64,000 nt of DNA from SKZT01 sp964478625 (GTDB lineage Bacteria; Desulfobacterota; Desulfobacteria; Desulfobacterales; SKZT01): contig CAYZJH010000008.1 in the NCBI GenBank assembly GCA_964478625.1, positions 1-64,000 of the forward strand, given 5' to 3'. The translations under genes and the position numbers were made by a program. Shown here piece after piece: positions 18,351-27,208 of this stretch (position 1 is the stretch's first letter; the number at the start of each line of letters is the position of its first letter). Under the pieces are notes generated by a model. The model saw nothing but the letters and a program-made list of their open reading frames with translations, was not told the origin of the DNA and searched no databases.

Positions 18351-18392
18351 AAAAAAAATGCCCGGGGGCTCCTTGGTGAAGCTTCCCGGGCA
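18351..18392 (-). terminator. Intrinsic terminator after the ferredoxin gene
   Basis: On the minus strand an 8-bp GC-rich stem ('TGCCCGGG' with 'CCCGGGCA') and an 18-base loop are followed by eight T residues. It lies about 25 bases after the ferredoxin stop and upstream of the ogt start, so it separates the two transcripts. Confidence 0.88.
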
Positions 18393-18415
18393 AGTTGTCA
18401 TGTAAATGATGACGA

Positions 18416-18604
18416 TTAAGTTTCTTCCACGGTAATGGCGCCGGGTTCACAAACCTCAATACAGCTCTCGCAGCCAAGGCACTCATCTGCGTTGACAGGA
18501 TGGGATTTGTCATCTACCATCTCAAATACTTCAACCGGGCAGACATCAACGCACTCTTCACAACCTTCACATTTGTCTTCGTCGACTGTCGGAATAAAAG
18601 CCAT
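18416..18604 (-). CDS. 2[4Fe-4S] ferredoxin
   Basis: 62 residues from the ATG at 18604, set by a near-perfect ribosome site 'AAAGGAGG' 7 bases upstream. Two cluster-binding motifs are seen: 'CEGCEECVDVCP' and 'CLGCESCIEVCE'. It is an acidic, low-potential electron carrier of the clostridial type. It is a single-gene transcript with its own terminator. The strong ribosome site suggests high expression, as expected in an anaerobe. Confidence 0.96.
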   Translation of the reverse strand: MAFIPTVDEDKCEGCEECVDVCPVEVFEMVDDKSHPVNADECLGCESCIEVCEPGAITVEET

Positions 18605-18798
18605 GAACAAGCCTCCTTTCATACATAAAGATCATATATTTAATAACACGATGAAAACTCACCAGGGAAATTCACCGCAAAGAAAGGGCTTATACCAATT
18701 GAAAAAATCCGTCAAGCCTTTCTGCAATTTTTTCGAAAAGGTTTTTTATCAATTAAAATTAATTTAAAATTAAATGAATTTAGGATGTTAAGCAATAT

Positions 18799-19821
18799 TT
18801 ATTCCCTTTTGGATTCCACAATTCCGAAAAAGGTTTTTTGAAACTTTTGGGAGTTTGCAGTGTGAGAGGCCTCATCAGATCGATTGGATAGTCCACCCAA
18901 AGGTGTCTGAGGAAAATTCTGAGAGGTACAATATATTTTCAAACCGGTATGATTATTGTTCGCCGAAGGCATCTCCGGAAAAGAAAGCAGGTCCTGATCA
19001 GAACTATTTCTGGAAAGCCGCGTCAGATTTTCTCTCAGGTTCTGCCGGATTTCTTTAATTTTTTGGGAATCCAGCTCATGGGCGGGGATTGACCTTGTTG
19101 ATAAAACCAATTCGATATCCGGAAAAAGTTCCATGATATGCTCCATTACGGCAGGACTGGATGTTAAAAATAATCCTGAGCCAAATTCATCAGGAGCAAC
19201 CGGATCTTGGTTAAAAATTTTCAACCAGGCTGAAATTCTTTGGCTGGTTTTTTGCTCTCCAAGGTCATCAAAGAGGGTTGAATCGACTTTGGAAATGCCG
19301 GTTTCAAAATTTTCATCTGTTCCCCTGATATTTGAAAAGAGATTGTTTTCCATCACCTGAAAGCGTTCAAGGTCAGTCTTTAATTCATATTGCTGAATAT
19401 CAAATTCCTGAGCAATCAAAAGAAAGAGGCGAGCTGTAAAATTTTTATCGGGCTTTTCGGTTTTTTTTTCGATAGGACCTTTTTTAATATCGTGTTTGAT
19501 CTGGGTCGTTGAGTTATCACTATACATGGGAACTGTCTCTAAATCAACGCTGTCGAAAATCCTGGATTTGAAATAGGTTGTCTCGCTACCCTTATGATAA
19601 TCCAGCCATTCCCGATATTCCCTGACGAGTCTATCGAACTGGGATTCATCGCCGCCAAAAGGAGCACGAATTTCCAGCAGTCCATCATCGGCGGTTTTTC
19701 GAAGAAATTCTGGAATCCTGCCGGATGATGGCTGATAAATTACGATCTTAGGGAAGAACATGCGGATTTCTTTTAGGATTGACTCTGGTATAAATGTAAA
19801 CGGAAAATAGATCGGCTTCAT
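18799..19821 (-). CDS. Hypothetical protein of unknown function
   Basis: 340 residues, not recognised. The N-terminal 80 residues look like a folded domain ('KIVIYQPSSGRIPEFLRK', 'FGGDESQFDRLVREYREWL'). A low-complexity charged linker follows, then a helical region and a C-terminal tail rich in Ser/Asn/Gln that looks disordered. It has no signal peptide, membrane segment or catalytic motif that I can see. It starts 32 bases downstream of the fused cysK-cysS-like gene on the same strand, so cotranscription is likely. Confidence 0.75.
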   Translation of the reverse strand: MKPIYFPFTFIPESILKEIRMFFPKIVIYQPSSGRIPEFLRKTADDGLLEIRAPFGGDESQFDRLVREYREWLDYHKGSETTYFKSRIFDSVDLETVPMYSDNSTTQIKHDIKKGPIEKKTEKPDKNFTARLFLLIAQEFDIQQYELKTDLERFQVMENNLFSNIRGTDENFETGISKVDSTLFDDLGEQKTSQRISAWLKIFNQDPVAPDEFGSGLFLTSSPAVMEHIMELFPDIELVLSTRSIPAHELDSQKIKEIRQNLRENLTRLSRNSSDQDLLSFPEMPSANNNHTGLKIYCTSQNFPQTPLGGLSNRSDEASHTANSQKFQKTFFGIVESKRE

Positions 19822-19853
19822 GCTACCTCTTTTGTCAAAAATGATATTGTTGC

Positions 19854-22130
19854 TCAGGCGTTGCGGTCTCTTACCGTAATGCCTCTATCTTTTAGTAAAT
19901 CCCTGAGCTGATCGGAAAGTATCCAGTTTTTTTCTGCTCTGGCCTTTTCTCTTTCACGGATCAGTCTCTGCACTTCAGAATCGGAAAAATTGTCTTGAAA
20001 ATCAAAAATGCCCAACACCGAATCGATATTTCTGAATGCTCCCAGAATTTTGTGGGCGCCTTCAGGATCAATTCGCTCTTCCTGAATTAAGATGTTGATT
20101 TTTTTGATGTTGCTGAAAATAGATGCCATCGCGGCGGAAATGTTCAAATCATCGTCCATGGCACTTATAAATCCGTTTTTAATGTCATACAAAAGTTGAT
20201 CTATCTCGGGAAAAGGCTTGCCTCTTTTGAGTTGAACAAGGTTGTGGATACAGCTATCAAGTCGATTTAATGAATTTCGTGCATCCCTGAGCCTTTCAAG
20301 TGAACATGTTACAGGTTTTCGGTAATTGACCGAAATAAGCCAGTATCGGATTTCTCTTCCTGTAAAGCCTTCATTTGAAAGACTATCAAGGGTCACCCTA
20401 TCCTTTTCTTTTGAATTCAGTTTTTCATCGACCATGACCCGATCACTATGAATCCAGTATTTTGCAAGGGGTTTACCGGTGATCGCCGAAGAAATGGCAA
20501 TTTCATTTTCATGGTGAGGAAACATCAATTCTCTTCCTGCCGTGTGAATGTCGAAACTTTCTCCCAAAAATTTCATTGCAATGGCGGCACATTGAATGTG
20601 CCAGGACGGCCTGACATTTCCCCACTCGGTTTTTGTGTAAATTCCTCGCTTGAGTTCGGAAAGCCTGGCACGCTTCATTAAAGTAAAATCTCTGGGATTG
20701 TCCTTTTCATATTCATCCAAATCGACGGTTGATCCTATCCTGATTTTATTCAGATCAACTCCTGACAATTTGCCGTAATGAGGAAAATGGGCGATGTTAA
20801 AATAAAGGGACCGGAGTTTTTCATAAGCAAACCCTTTTTTGGCTAATTTTTCAGCAAGGTTTACCATGTCATCCACGTGTTCACTGGCTCTCGGATATTT
20901 TGTAGCCGGCTTGATTCCCAAAAAGTCAAGATCCTTCATGAAAGCCCGGATATGAGTTTCCGTAAATTTGGACAATTCCATTCCCTGGGCTTCGGATCCA
21001 TTGATGGTCTTATCATCCAGGTCAGTGATATTCATGATATGAGTGACTTCATAGCCTCTGAATTCTAAATACCGAACCAATAAATCCGAAAAAACAAAAC
21101 GCCGGCATTCACCCAGATGCATTCGGGCATGAGCAGTCGGACCGCAGGTATACATTGAAACCTTACCAGGTACCAAAGGTGTAAAAGGTTCTTTGCCGCG
21201 ACTTAATGTATTGAAAATTTTCAGTTCTATTTTTTCACGTACCGTAAAAAGGGTTGTGCTCAGGTAGCGTTCCCCACCATCGGGAAAAATTGCCACAATG
21301 GTTCCCTCATGGAGGGTTTCAGCAATCTTTAAAGCAATAGCCATGGCGGCGCCACTGCTCATACCGACAAATATGCCTTCCTCCTTAGCCAGGCGACGGG
21401 TCATCTCGAAAGCTTCTTCATCATCGATATTGACTTTTTCATCAAGTAAATTTTTATTAAATATTTCAGGTTGATAGGCTTCTTTCATGTTTTTCAATCC
21501 CTGGAGTTTGTGTCCCAGGTAGGGTTCCACTCCGATAATTCGGATTTTCGGATTGAATTCCTTCAGCCTCCGAGCCATACCCATTGCGGTGCCGCTGGTC
21601 CCGATTGTTGCGACCAGCACGGTTATTTCCCCATTTGTTTGCTCCCAAATTTCCTTGGCAGTCCCGTTGTAATGGGCCATCCAATTGGCATCGTTGTTGT
21701 ATTGATCGGTCATGAAATAGGTGTCGGGATTTTCACGAACCAGGCGATAAACCTCTTCAATGGCTCCATCAGTACCCAGATGCCCTGGCGTAAGGAGAAT
21801 TTCCGCTCCCCTTGCCTTCAGTATCTTTTGTCTTTCAACACTTGCAGCTTCGGACATGGCCAGCAGAAGTCGGTAGCCTTTGACCGCGCACACAAGAGCA
21901 AGACCGATACCCGTATTCCCGCTGGTGGCTTCAATAACGATCTTGTCAGAAGTCAGCTTTCCGGATTTTTCTCCAGCTTCAATCATGGAAAGGGCTGCTC
22001 TATCCTTTATGGATCCACCCGGGTTAAAGTATTCCAGTTTGGCCATGATACGAACTTTTGAATTGGGGTTCAGATTTCTTATGTCAACAAGAGGCGTATT
22101 GCCGATAGCGTCCAGTATTGATTTTCCCAT
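19854..22130 (-). CDS. Cysteine synthase fused to a cysteinyl-tRNA synthetase-like domain
   Basis: 758 residues in one frame. Residues 1-300 are a full PLP-dependent O-acetylserine sulfhydrylase: K42 in 'NPGGSIKDR', phosphate loop 'GTSGT' at 177-181 and substrate loop 'TSGNTG' at 69-74. From about 302 to the end is a class I CysRS fold, with zinc-ligand positions kept (C329 in 'YTCGPT', C514 in 'WHIQCAA', 'FPHHENE'). However, the HIGH motif reads 'HLGE' (338-341) and the KMSKS position reads 'KLNSKEK' (570-576). The synthetase half may therefore be inactive or specialised. Possible roles are channelling Cys to tRNA, a tRNA-free ligase, or a persulfide-making or regulatory role. No second cysS is in the window. 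It follows tmk after 283 bases that hold no recognised element. Confidence 0.92.
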   Translation of the reverse strand: MGKSILDAIGNTPLVDIRNLNPNSKVRIMAKLEYFNPGGSIKDRAALSMIEAGEKSGKLTSDKIVIEATSGNTGIGLALVCAVKGYRLLLAMSEAASVERQKILKARGAEILLTPGHLGTDGAIEEVYRLVRENPDTYFMTDQYNNDANWMAHYNGTAKEIWEQTNGEITVLVATIGTSGTAMGMARRLKEFNPKIRIIGVEPYLGHKLQGLKNMKEAYQPEIFNKNLLDEKVNIDDEEAFEMTRRLAKEEGIFVGMSSGAAMAIALKIAETLHEGTIVAIFPDGGERYLSTTLFTVREKIELKIFNTLSRGKEPFTPLVPGKVSMYTCGPTAHARMHLGECRRFVFSDLLVRYLEFRGYEVTHIMNITDLDDKTINGSEAQGMELSKFTETHIRAFMKDLDFLGIKPATKYPRASEHVDDMVNLAEKLAKKGFAYEKLRSLYFNIAHFPHYGKLSGVDLNKIRIGSTVDLDEYEKDNPRDFTLMKRARLSELKRGIYTKTEWGNVRPSWHIQCAAIAMKFLGESFDIHTAGRELMFPHHENEIAISSAITGKPLAKYWIHSDRVMVDEKLNSKEKDRVTLDSLSNEGFTGREIRYWLISVNYRKPVTCSLERLRDARNSLNRLDSCIHNLVQLKRGKPFPEIDQLLYDIKNGFISAMDDDLNISAAMASIFSNIKKINILIQEERIDPEGAHKILGAFRNIDSVLGIFDFQDNFSDSEVQRLIREREKARAEKNWILSDQLRDLLKDRGITVRDRNA

Positions 22131-22413
22131 TTCAATTCCATTCTGTTATGTCGTGCCAAGGCGGAAATTTCATTGTTTCCATTTTTGAGATCCCGGGCTG
22201 GTAAGTCGTTATCCCACAATCCGCCTTTCACCCTCAGTCTCTCCCGGCAGGGAAGAAAGATTCGGTTCCACTGCTAAGCACAATTTCCTTAAAAAAGGTA
22301 TCATACGGAAAAAAAAAAGTTTTTACAAGTCAGGAGACGCATGGAGGCGTTTAGGGTTTGTTGAGATTTCTGGGGATCAAGGCCGCAATAGTTGTTTGCC
22401 TCAAGATACATGA

Positions 22414-23049
22414 CTATTGGTCAAGCGCGGTTTTCAAAATCCGGATAATATCTTTTTTGACAAGGTCCGGGGAACGGCTGGCATCGACAATACGGAACCT
22501 GTCCTTTTCTTTTTGTGCTATTGTTAGAAAACCCTGCCGGATCTTTTCATGAAAAATGAGTTCTTCCCGTTCAAATCTTGATTCCTCCTCAACTCTTTCA
22601 CCGAATTCCAGTTGATTTCTGACCCTGGCAAGTCCGATGGCAGGCGATATATCCAATAAAATAGTAAGATCGGGTTTTAGGCCGTTTAAAACCAATTCAT
22701 TTATTTTTTCCACTAACTGGAGGTCAATACCCCGTGCATATCCCTGATACACCGTGGTGCTATCTGCGAATCGGTCGGAGACCACAATTTTTCCTTCTTT
22801 GAGGGCGGGTAAAATAATCTGTTCAAGGTGTTGCACGCGGTCTGCGGCATACAAAAAGAGTTCTGCTTTTGGATTCAATGCACGGTTGTCAGGATCCAAA
22901 AGAATTCGACGAATTTTCATTCCAATTTCAGTACCTCCCGGTTCGCGGGTTAAAACGAATTTTCGTCCGGTACTTTTCAAGAAATCGGCAATATATCGAA
23001 GCTGAGTCGTTTTGCCGGCACCTTCCACTCCACATACGGAAATAAACAT
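22414..23049 (-). CDS. tmk: Thymidylate kinase
   Basis: 211 residues. P-loop 'GVEGAGKTTQ', 'TREPGGTEIG' dTMP-binding segment and 'VVSDRFADSTTVYQGYARG' with the DR motif. It phosphorylates dTMP to dTDP. The lid region 'FEERVEEESRFERE' is normal. It lies downstream of the YhaM-like gene on the same strand (37-base gap). Confidence 0.96.
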   Translation of the reverse strand: MFISVCGVEGAGKTTQLRYIADFLKSTGRKFVLTREPGGTEIGMKIRRILLDPDNRALNPKAELFLYAADRVQHLEQIILPALKEGKIVVSDRFADSTTVYQGYARGIDLQLVEKINELVLNGLKPDLTILLDISPAIGLARVRNQLEFGERVEEESRFEREELIFHEKIRQGFLTIAQKEKDRFRIVDASRSPDLVKKDIIRILKTALDQ

Positions 23050-23086
23050 ATAAATCCCTTTTTCCAGGTTCTAACCCATTTTCAAT

Positions 23087-24040
23087 TTACTGGTTCCCCA
23101 TATAAAAGTGACGTCCGAGAAGTTTATGATAAGATGTCCAGGTTTCGGTTGAATCTTCCTGCGCAATAAAATCACGGATACCATTAACCTTGGAATCGAT
23201 TTCATCCACATAGTTTAATAATACCGCTTCAATCGTTTTCGGGACTTCTGGAGAACCGAATTCTCTGGACCCATGGTGACTGACCACCAGATGTTTCAGA
23301 AGTATTTCCAAATCCCTGGGAAAATCTTTGAGCTGATCGAGTTTCTCATCGATCATTTTCAGACCGATAACAATATGGCTTAGCAGCCGGCCTTCATCGG
23401 AGTAGTCAATTTTATAGCGATATTCAAATTCCCTTATTTTTCCAATATCGTGGAGGATGGCCCCTGCGATAAGTAAATCACGATCGATTCCCCCGCCACG
23501 GTAATGTTCCGCTATCTTATCCGCCAGAAAAACCATGGAAACCGTATGTACCAAAAGTCCCCCCAGATAGGCATGATGCATGTTTTTTGCCGCAGGGGCT
23601 CTTTTAAAATCCGCCACAAAAGACGTATCTTCCCAAAATGAATCAAACAACCGCCTTAAATGGGTATTTTTAAGCGAGTCCGTTTTTTTTACCAAACGAT
23701 CGAAAAGGTCATCAACATTCAAATTCGTTACCGGAAGAAAATCCTCCGGATCGACCGATTCAACCGTACAGGGGGTCATCTTTTTAATTACCAACTGGAG
23801 CATATCTCGATATTCGGAAACATTTCCTTTAACATGGACAAAATTTCCTGAGGATACTTTTAAACTGATATCATCCACATTGTCCCATACCACACCCTTG
23901 ATTCTGCCGGTTTTATCCGATAAGGTGACATTCAAATAATTATTCCCATCCTTTTTTTGGGACAAGAATTTTTCAGCCAGAATAAAAACCTCATCTATTT
24001 CATCACCGGCTTTAATTGTATTTACATATTGATTTTTCAT
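23087..24040 (-). CDS. YhaM-type 3'-5' exoribonuclease (OB fold plus HD domain)
   Basis: 317 residues. An N-terminal OB-fold nucleic-acid-binding domain (about 10-95, 'KTGRIKGVVWDNVDD', 'FVHVKGNVSEY') is followed by an HD phosphohydrolase domain: 'HHAYLGGLLVHTVSM', the metal dyad in 'AILHDIGKI', then 'HLVVSHHGSREFGSP' and 'LNYVDEIDSK'. This architecture matches YhaM/CBF1 enzymes that degrade single-stranded RNA or DNA with Mn2+. Together with RNase J it suggests a Gram-positive-like set of RNA decay enzymes here. Confidence 0.9.
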   Translation of the reverse strand: MKNQYVNTIKAGDEIDEVFILAEKFLSQKKDGNNYLNVTLSDKTGRIKGVVWDNVDDISLKVSSGNFVHVKGNVSEYRDMLQLVIKKMTPCTVESVDPEDFLPVTNLNVDDLFDRLVKKTDSLKNTHLRRLFDSFWEDTSFVADFKRAPAAKNMHHAYLGGLLVHTVSMVFLADKIAEHYRGGGIDRDLLIAGAILHDIGKIREFEYRYKIDYSDEGRLLSHIVIGLKMIDEKLDQLKDFPRDLEILLKHLVVSHHGSREFGSPEVPKTIEAVLLNYVDEIDSKVNGIRDFIAQEDSTETWTSYHKLLGRHFYMGNQ

Positions 24041-24219
24041 AAAGATTGCTTCCGATCCGGTTCAATTTTTATAACGCAATAAGACTGGTATACTCATATG
24101 ATTGCACATAGCTGACCACCATGAATAACCATTGAAATATTTATCATACAAATATAAAATTGGAGAAATTTTTATTACAAGAAAAAATATGACAACCCTC
24201 CACCGAGGAGTTCAAAATC

Positions 24220-24465
24220 ATGAATGAAGAAGACATCAAACAGATGGTTTTTCAAACATTAAAGAAAATAGCTCCTGAAGCCGATTTAGAGCACATCGAT
24301 CCATCGGTCAGATTTCGTGAGCAGTTTGATTTTGATTCTGTTGACTTTTTAAATCTTATGATGGCTCTTCAAAAGGAAACCAATGTGACAATTGCCGAGG
24401 CAGATTATCTCAAACTAGCCACGCTAAACGGAATTATAAACTATTTTCTGAATGTTTCTCCATAA
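24220..24465 (+). CDS. Stand-alone acyl carrier protein
   Basis: 81 residues, acidic, with the phosphopantetheine site S40 in 'FDFDSVDFLNL' and typical four-helix spacing. The ribosome site is 'CGAGGAG' before the ATG. It is not adjacent to fab genes; the nearest neighbour is the convergent acyl-CoA synthetase-GNAT gene, 18 bases away. The 'DSVD' serine motif and the lack of fatty-acid synthase genes suggest a specialised ACP, not the primary one. Confidence 0.9.
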   Translation: MNEEDIKQMVFQTLKKIAPEADLEHIDPSVRFREQFDFDSVDFLNLMMALQKETNVTIAEADYLKLATLNGIINYFLNVSP

Positions 24466-24483
24466 AATTGCCCGGCGTAAATT

Positions 24484-27171
24484 TTAAATTGACAGGGAAA
24501 CATGCATGACTCCGGGATCATCCGGAACAGGTCGTTTCTTGAAACCTAAAGCATCGGCTAATTTGAGCATGGAGCGATTGTCGCTTAAAACCTCTCCGTA
24601 AATATATTTGATTCCGCGACTTTTTGAGTAATCAATAATTCGTTTAAGAAGCATAGGGCCAAGCCCCTGGCCGGTCATATCCCGTCGGATTACTATAGCA
24701 AACTCGGCCTTTTCGATGTTCGGATCTGCTGTAATGCGCACCACACCTAAAATTTCAGAACTGCCGGATTCTTTTGTCAGCACAAGGGCCATCTCACGGT
24801 CATAATCGATTTGAGTGAGTCTGGCGGAAAGATCCGGTGGGAGGCTTTTCATCGGATGAAGAAACCGGAATCGAATTTCTTCAGGAGACAATCTGGAATG
24901 AAGATCCTGGAATGCCGGGCCATCTTCCGGGCGGATAGGCCGAAGGAGCAAGACGGTGCTATCCGCCAAGGTGATGGTTTCTTCAAGCTCTTTGGGATAA
25001 GGTCGAATGGCCAGCCTTTTATCTCCGGAAATATCAGAGTCCACAGCTTTAATCCGCGCGTCCAGAGCAAGTACGCCATGTTCATCCGCCACGAGGGGAT
25101 TAATTTCCAATTCAACAATTTGTGGCAAATCACAAACCAATTGAGACACCTTTACCAGTGTCAGGGCAATTGAATCCATATCTGCACCGGGTATTTCGCG
25201 GTAGGCTTCCAGGATGCGGCTGATTGCTGTTTGGGATATGATTTCTTTTGCCAGATGCATGTTTAGGGGGGGAAGCCCCATGGCATAGTCCTTGATAATT
25301 TCTGCATAGGAACCACCCTGGCCGAAAATGATCACCGGGCCAAAATGATGATCGAGTACCATTCCGATAATTAATTCCCGTGCATTTTTCCGATGAATCA
25401 TCGGCTGCACCGTAAAACCGGAAATATAAGCACCGGGTTTGATTTCATTAACTCTTTCAAGCATGGTAAAGGCTGTTTCCTCAACCATGGCAGGGGTATC
25501 CAAATCCAAGACAACACCCGAAAACCTGGTTTTATGATGGACTTCCGGTGATAAAATTTTTAAGGCCACCGGGCATCCGATTTTCTCCGCCAATTTCCTT
25601 GCCTTTTCGGGAGTTTCGGCCACCAGTGTTTCAACTACAGGGATGCCGTATGCGCTCAGAACCTCTTTGGACTCCGCCTCATTCAACCATGTGTGGCCAC
25701 TATGGATAGTCTTTTCGATGATGCTTCTGGCCATGGATGTATCCGGGGTGAAATCTTCGGCAATAGTCGGAGGAATTTGCATTAACATTTCCTGGCTATT
25801 TTTGTGACGAACAAGCTGCATGAACCCCCGTACCGCTTCGGTAGGCGTATCATAGGTTGGGATTTTGTTTTCTGCAAAAGCTTCTCTGGCTTGTTGTGCC
25901 GCTCCGTCTCCAAGCCAGGATGTCAATACTTGCCGATTTCTTGCTGCATATATATTTTTTTTGACCGTTTCAATGACCTTCTGGGCCGATTCCGAGCTTG
26001 ATGCTATGGCTGACGGACAATTCAGAACCAAGATGGCATTGATGCCCTGATCTTCAAGCAATAATTCCAATGCCTGGGCATACCGGTTTCCGGAAGCATC
26101 TCCTCCGATGTCAACCGGGTTTCCGTGGGACCATGGGTGAGGAAGAATCGAGTCGAGTTTTGCTATGGTATCGTCTGAAAGCTTCCCCAATCGCCCTTTT
26201 TTTTCGATCAGGGTGTCTGTGGCCATGACTCCGATAGCACCTCCGTTGGTAAGAATGGCCAGCTGGTCACCTCCTATTCTTGAAGCTACCGCGAGAGTCT
26301 GTACAGCATCAAAAAGTGCAGTGATGTCATTAACACGGAGAATACCGGCCCGCCGAAATACGGCATCATAGACAAAATCGGAGCCGGCCATTGCCCCGGT
26401 ATGAGATTCGGCTGCTTTTGCACCTTCAGGATGGCGACCGGATTTGACCACTATGACGGGTTTCATTCTCGCTGCAGCTCTTGCTGCAGACATGAATTTA
26501 CGCGCGTGAGTCACCTGCTCGACATACATCAGGATTGCACGATTGGATCCATCCATGGATAGGTAATCGAGCATGTCTCCAAAATCCACATCTACCATAT
26601 CTCCGAGAGAAACCAGATGTGAAAATCCGATATTTCGATGAGTCGCCCAATCCAGAACTGATGAAAGCAGAGTTCCGGACTGGGCGATAAAAGCCAGGTT
26701 GCCGTTTTTGGGATTAACATGAGCATAGCTTGTATTGAGTCCTTGAGCCGGAACGATCACTCCCAAAGATCCGGTACCGACAATCCTAAGAAGATACGGT
26801 TTTGCAGCTTTGAGAGCCTGTTCCCGATAGAGTCGTCCTTCATCATCGCCGCCTTCTCCAAAACCATGGGAAACCAAGACAGCAGCTTTTGTTCCCTTCT
26901 CCCCCAGGTGTTTGATAAGGCCTGGAACATCTTTGCGTGGTCTGGCAATTACAGCCAGATCAGGTGTGTGGGGCATGTCATCCAGGGTGGCAAAGGCAGG
27001 AATTTCTGCTAATGTGTTTTTATCCGGATGGACTGAAAAAATTTTCCCCCCGAAACCGCTTTCAGCAAGGTTTTTCAGGATGATTTTCCCATACGCAGCA
27101 TATTCTTGATTTGCCCAGATTAGGGCAACAGATGAAGGGTTGAACATATACTCCAAATTGCGGATTGTCAT
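24484..27171 (-). CDS. ADP-forming acyl-CoA synthetase-like protein fused to GNAT acetyltransferase (Pat-like)
   Basis: 895 residues, ATG at 27171 behind 'GGAG'. Order: CoA-binding domain (1-130, 'NPSSVALIWAN'), succinyl-CoA-ligase-like domains with 'SHTGAMAGSD' carrying the His that is phosphorylated in active ADP-forming synthetases, an ATP-grasp domain (about 475-700), and a C-terminal GNAT domain (about 725-895, motif A 'RRDMTGQGLGPMLL'). The order matches Pat/YfiQ-type protein lysine acetyltransferases, whose synthetase half senses acetyl-CoA. It could instead be a working acyl-CoA synthetase because the His is kept. It ends the minus-strand lipid operon, 37 bases after the DUF1566 gene. 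Confidence 0.93.
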   Translation of the reverse strand: MTIRNLEYMFNPSSVALIWANQEYAAYGKIILKNLAESGFGGKIFSVHPDKNTLAEIPAFATLDDMPHTPDLAVIARPRKDVPGLIKHLGEKGTKAAVLVSHGFGEGGDDEGRLYREQALKAAKPYLLRIVGTGSLGVIVPAQGLNTSYAHVNPKNGNLAFIAQSGTLLSSVLDWATHRNIGFSHLVSLGDMVDVDFGDMLDYLSMDGSNRAILMYVEQVTHARKFMSAARAAARMKPVIVVKSGRHPEGAKAAESHTGAMAGSDFVYDAVFRRAGILRVNDITALFDAVQTLAVASRIGGDQLAILTNGGAIGVMATDTLIEKKGRLGKLSDDTIAKLDSILPHPWSHGNPVDIGGDASGNRYAQALELLLEDQGINAILVLNCPSAIASSSESAQKVIETVKKNIYAARNRQVLTSWLGDGAAQQAREAFAENKIPTYDTPTEAVRGFMQLVRHKNSQEMLMQIPPTIAEDFTPDTSMARSIIEKTIHSGHTWLNEAESKEVLSAYGIPVVETLVAETPEKARKLAEKIGCPVALKILSPEVHHKTRFSGVVLDLDTPAMVEETAFTMLERVNEIKPGAYISGFTVQPMIHRKNARELIIGMVLDHHFGPVIIFGQGGSYAEIIKDYAMGLPPLNMHLAKEIISQTAISRILEAYREIPGADMDSIALTLVKVSQLVCDLPQIVELEINPLVADEHGVLALDARIKAVDSDISGDKRLAIRPYPKELEETITLADSTVLLLRPIRPEDGPAFQDLHSRLSPEEIRFRFLHPMKSLPPDLSARLTQIDYDREMALVLTKESGSSEILGVVRITADPNIEKAEFAIVIRRDMTGQGLGPMLLKRIIDYSKSRGIKYIYGEVLSDNRSMLKLADALGFKKRPVPDDPGVMHVSLSI

Positions 27172-27208
27172 CGCTTTACTCCGTGAATTTCAAATTTCTC
27201 TTCAATGG

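Noticed and set aside
21471..22061. Plus-strand open frame (196 codons) opposite the cysteine synthase domain
   Set aside because: Antisense to a conserved catalytic domain, with no recognisable family and no ribosome site.
22131..22413. Possible T-box or other riboswitch in the leader of the cysK-cysS fusion
   Set aside because: I found no T-box sequence or tRNA-Cys specifier arrangement; only unremarkable stretches and an A-run. A 'TGGCACG' element near 22153 lacks a matching -12 half.
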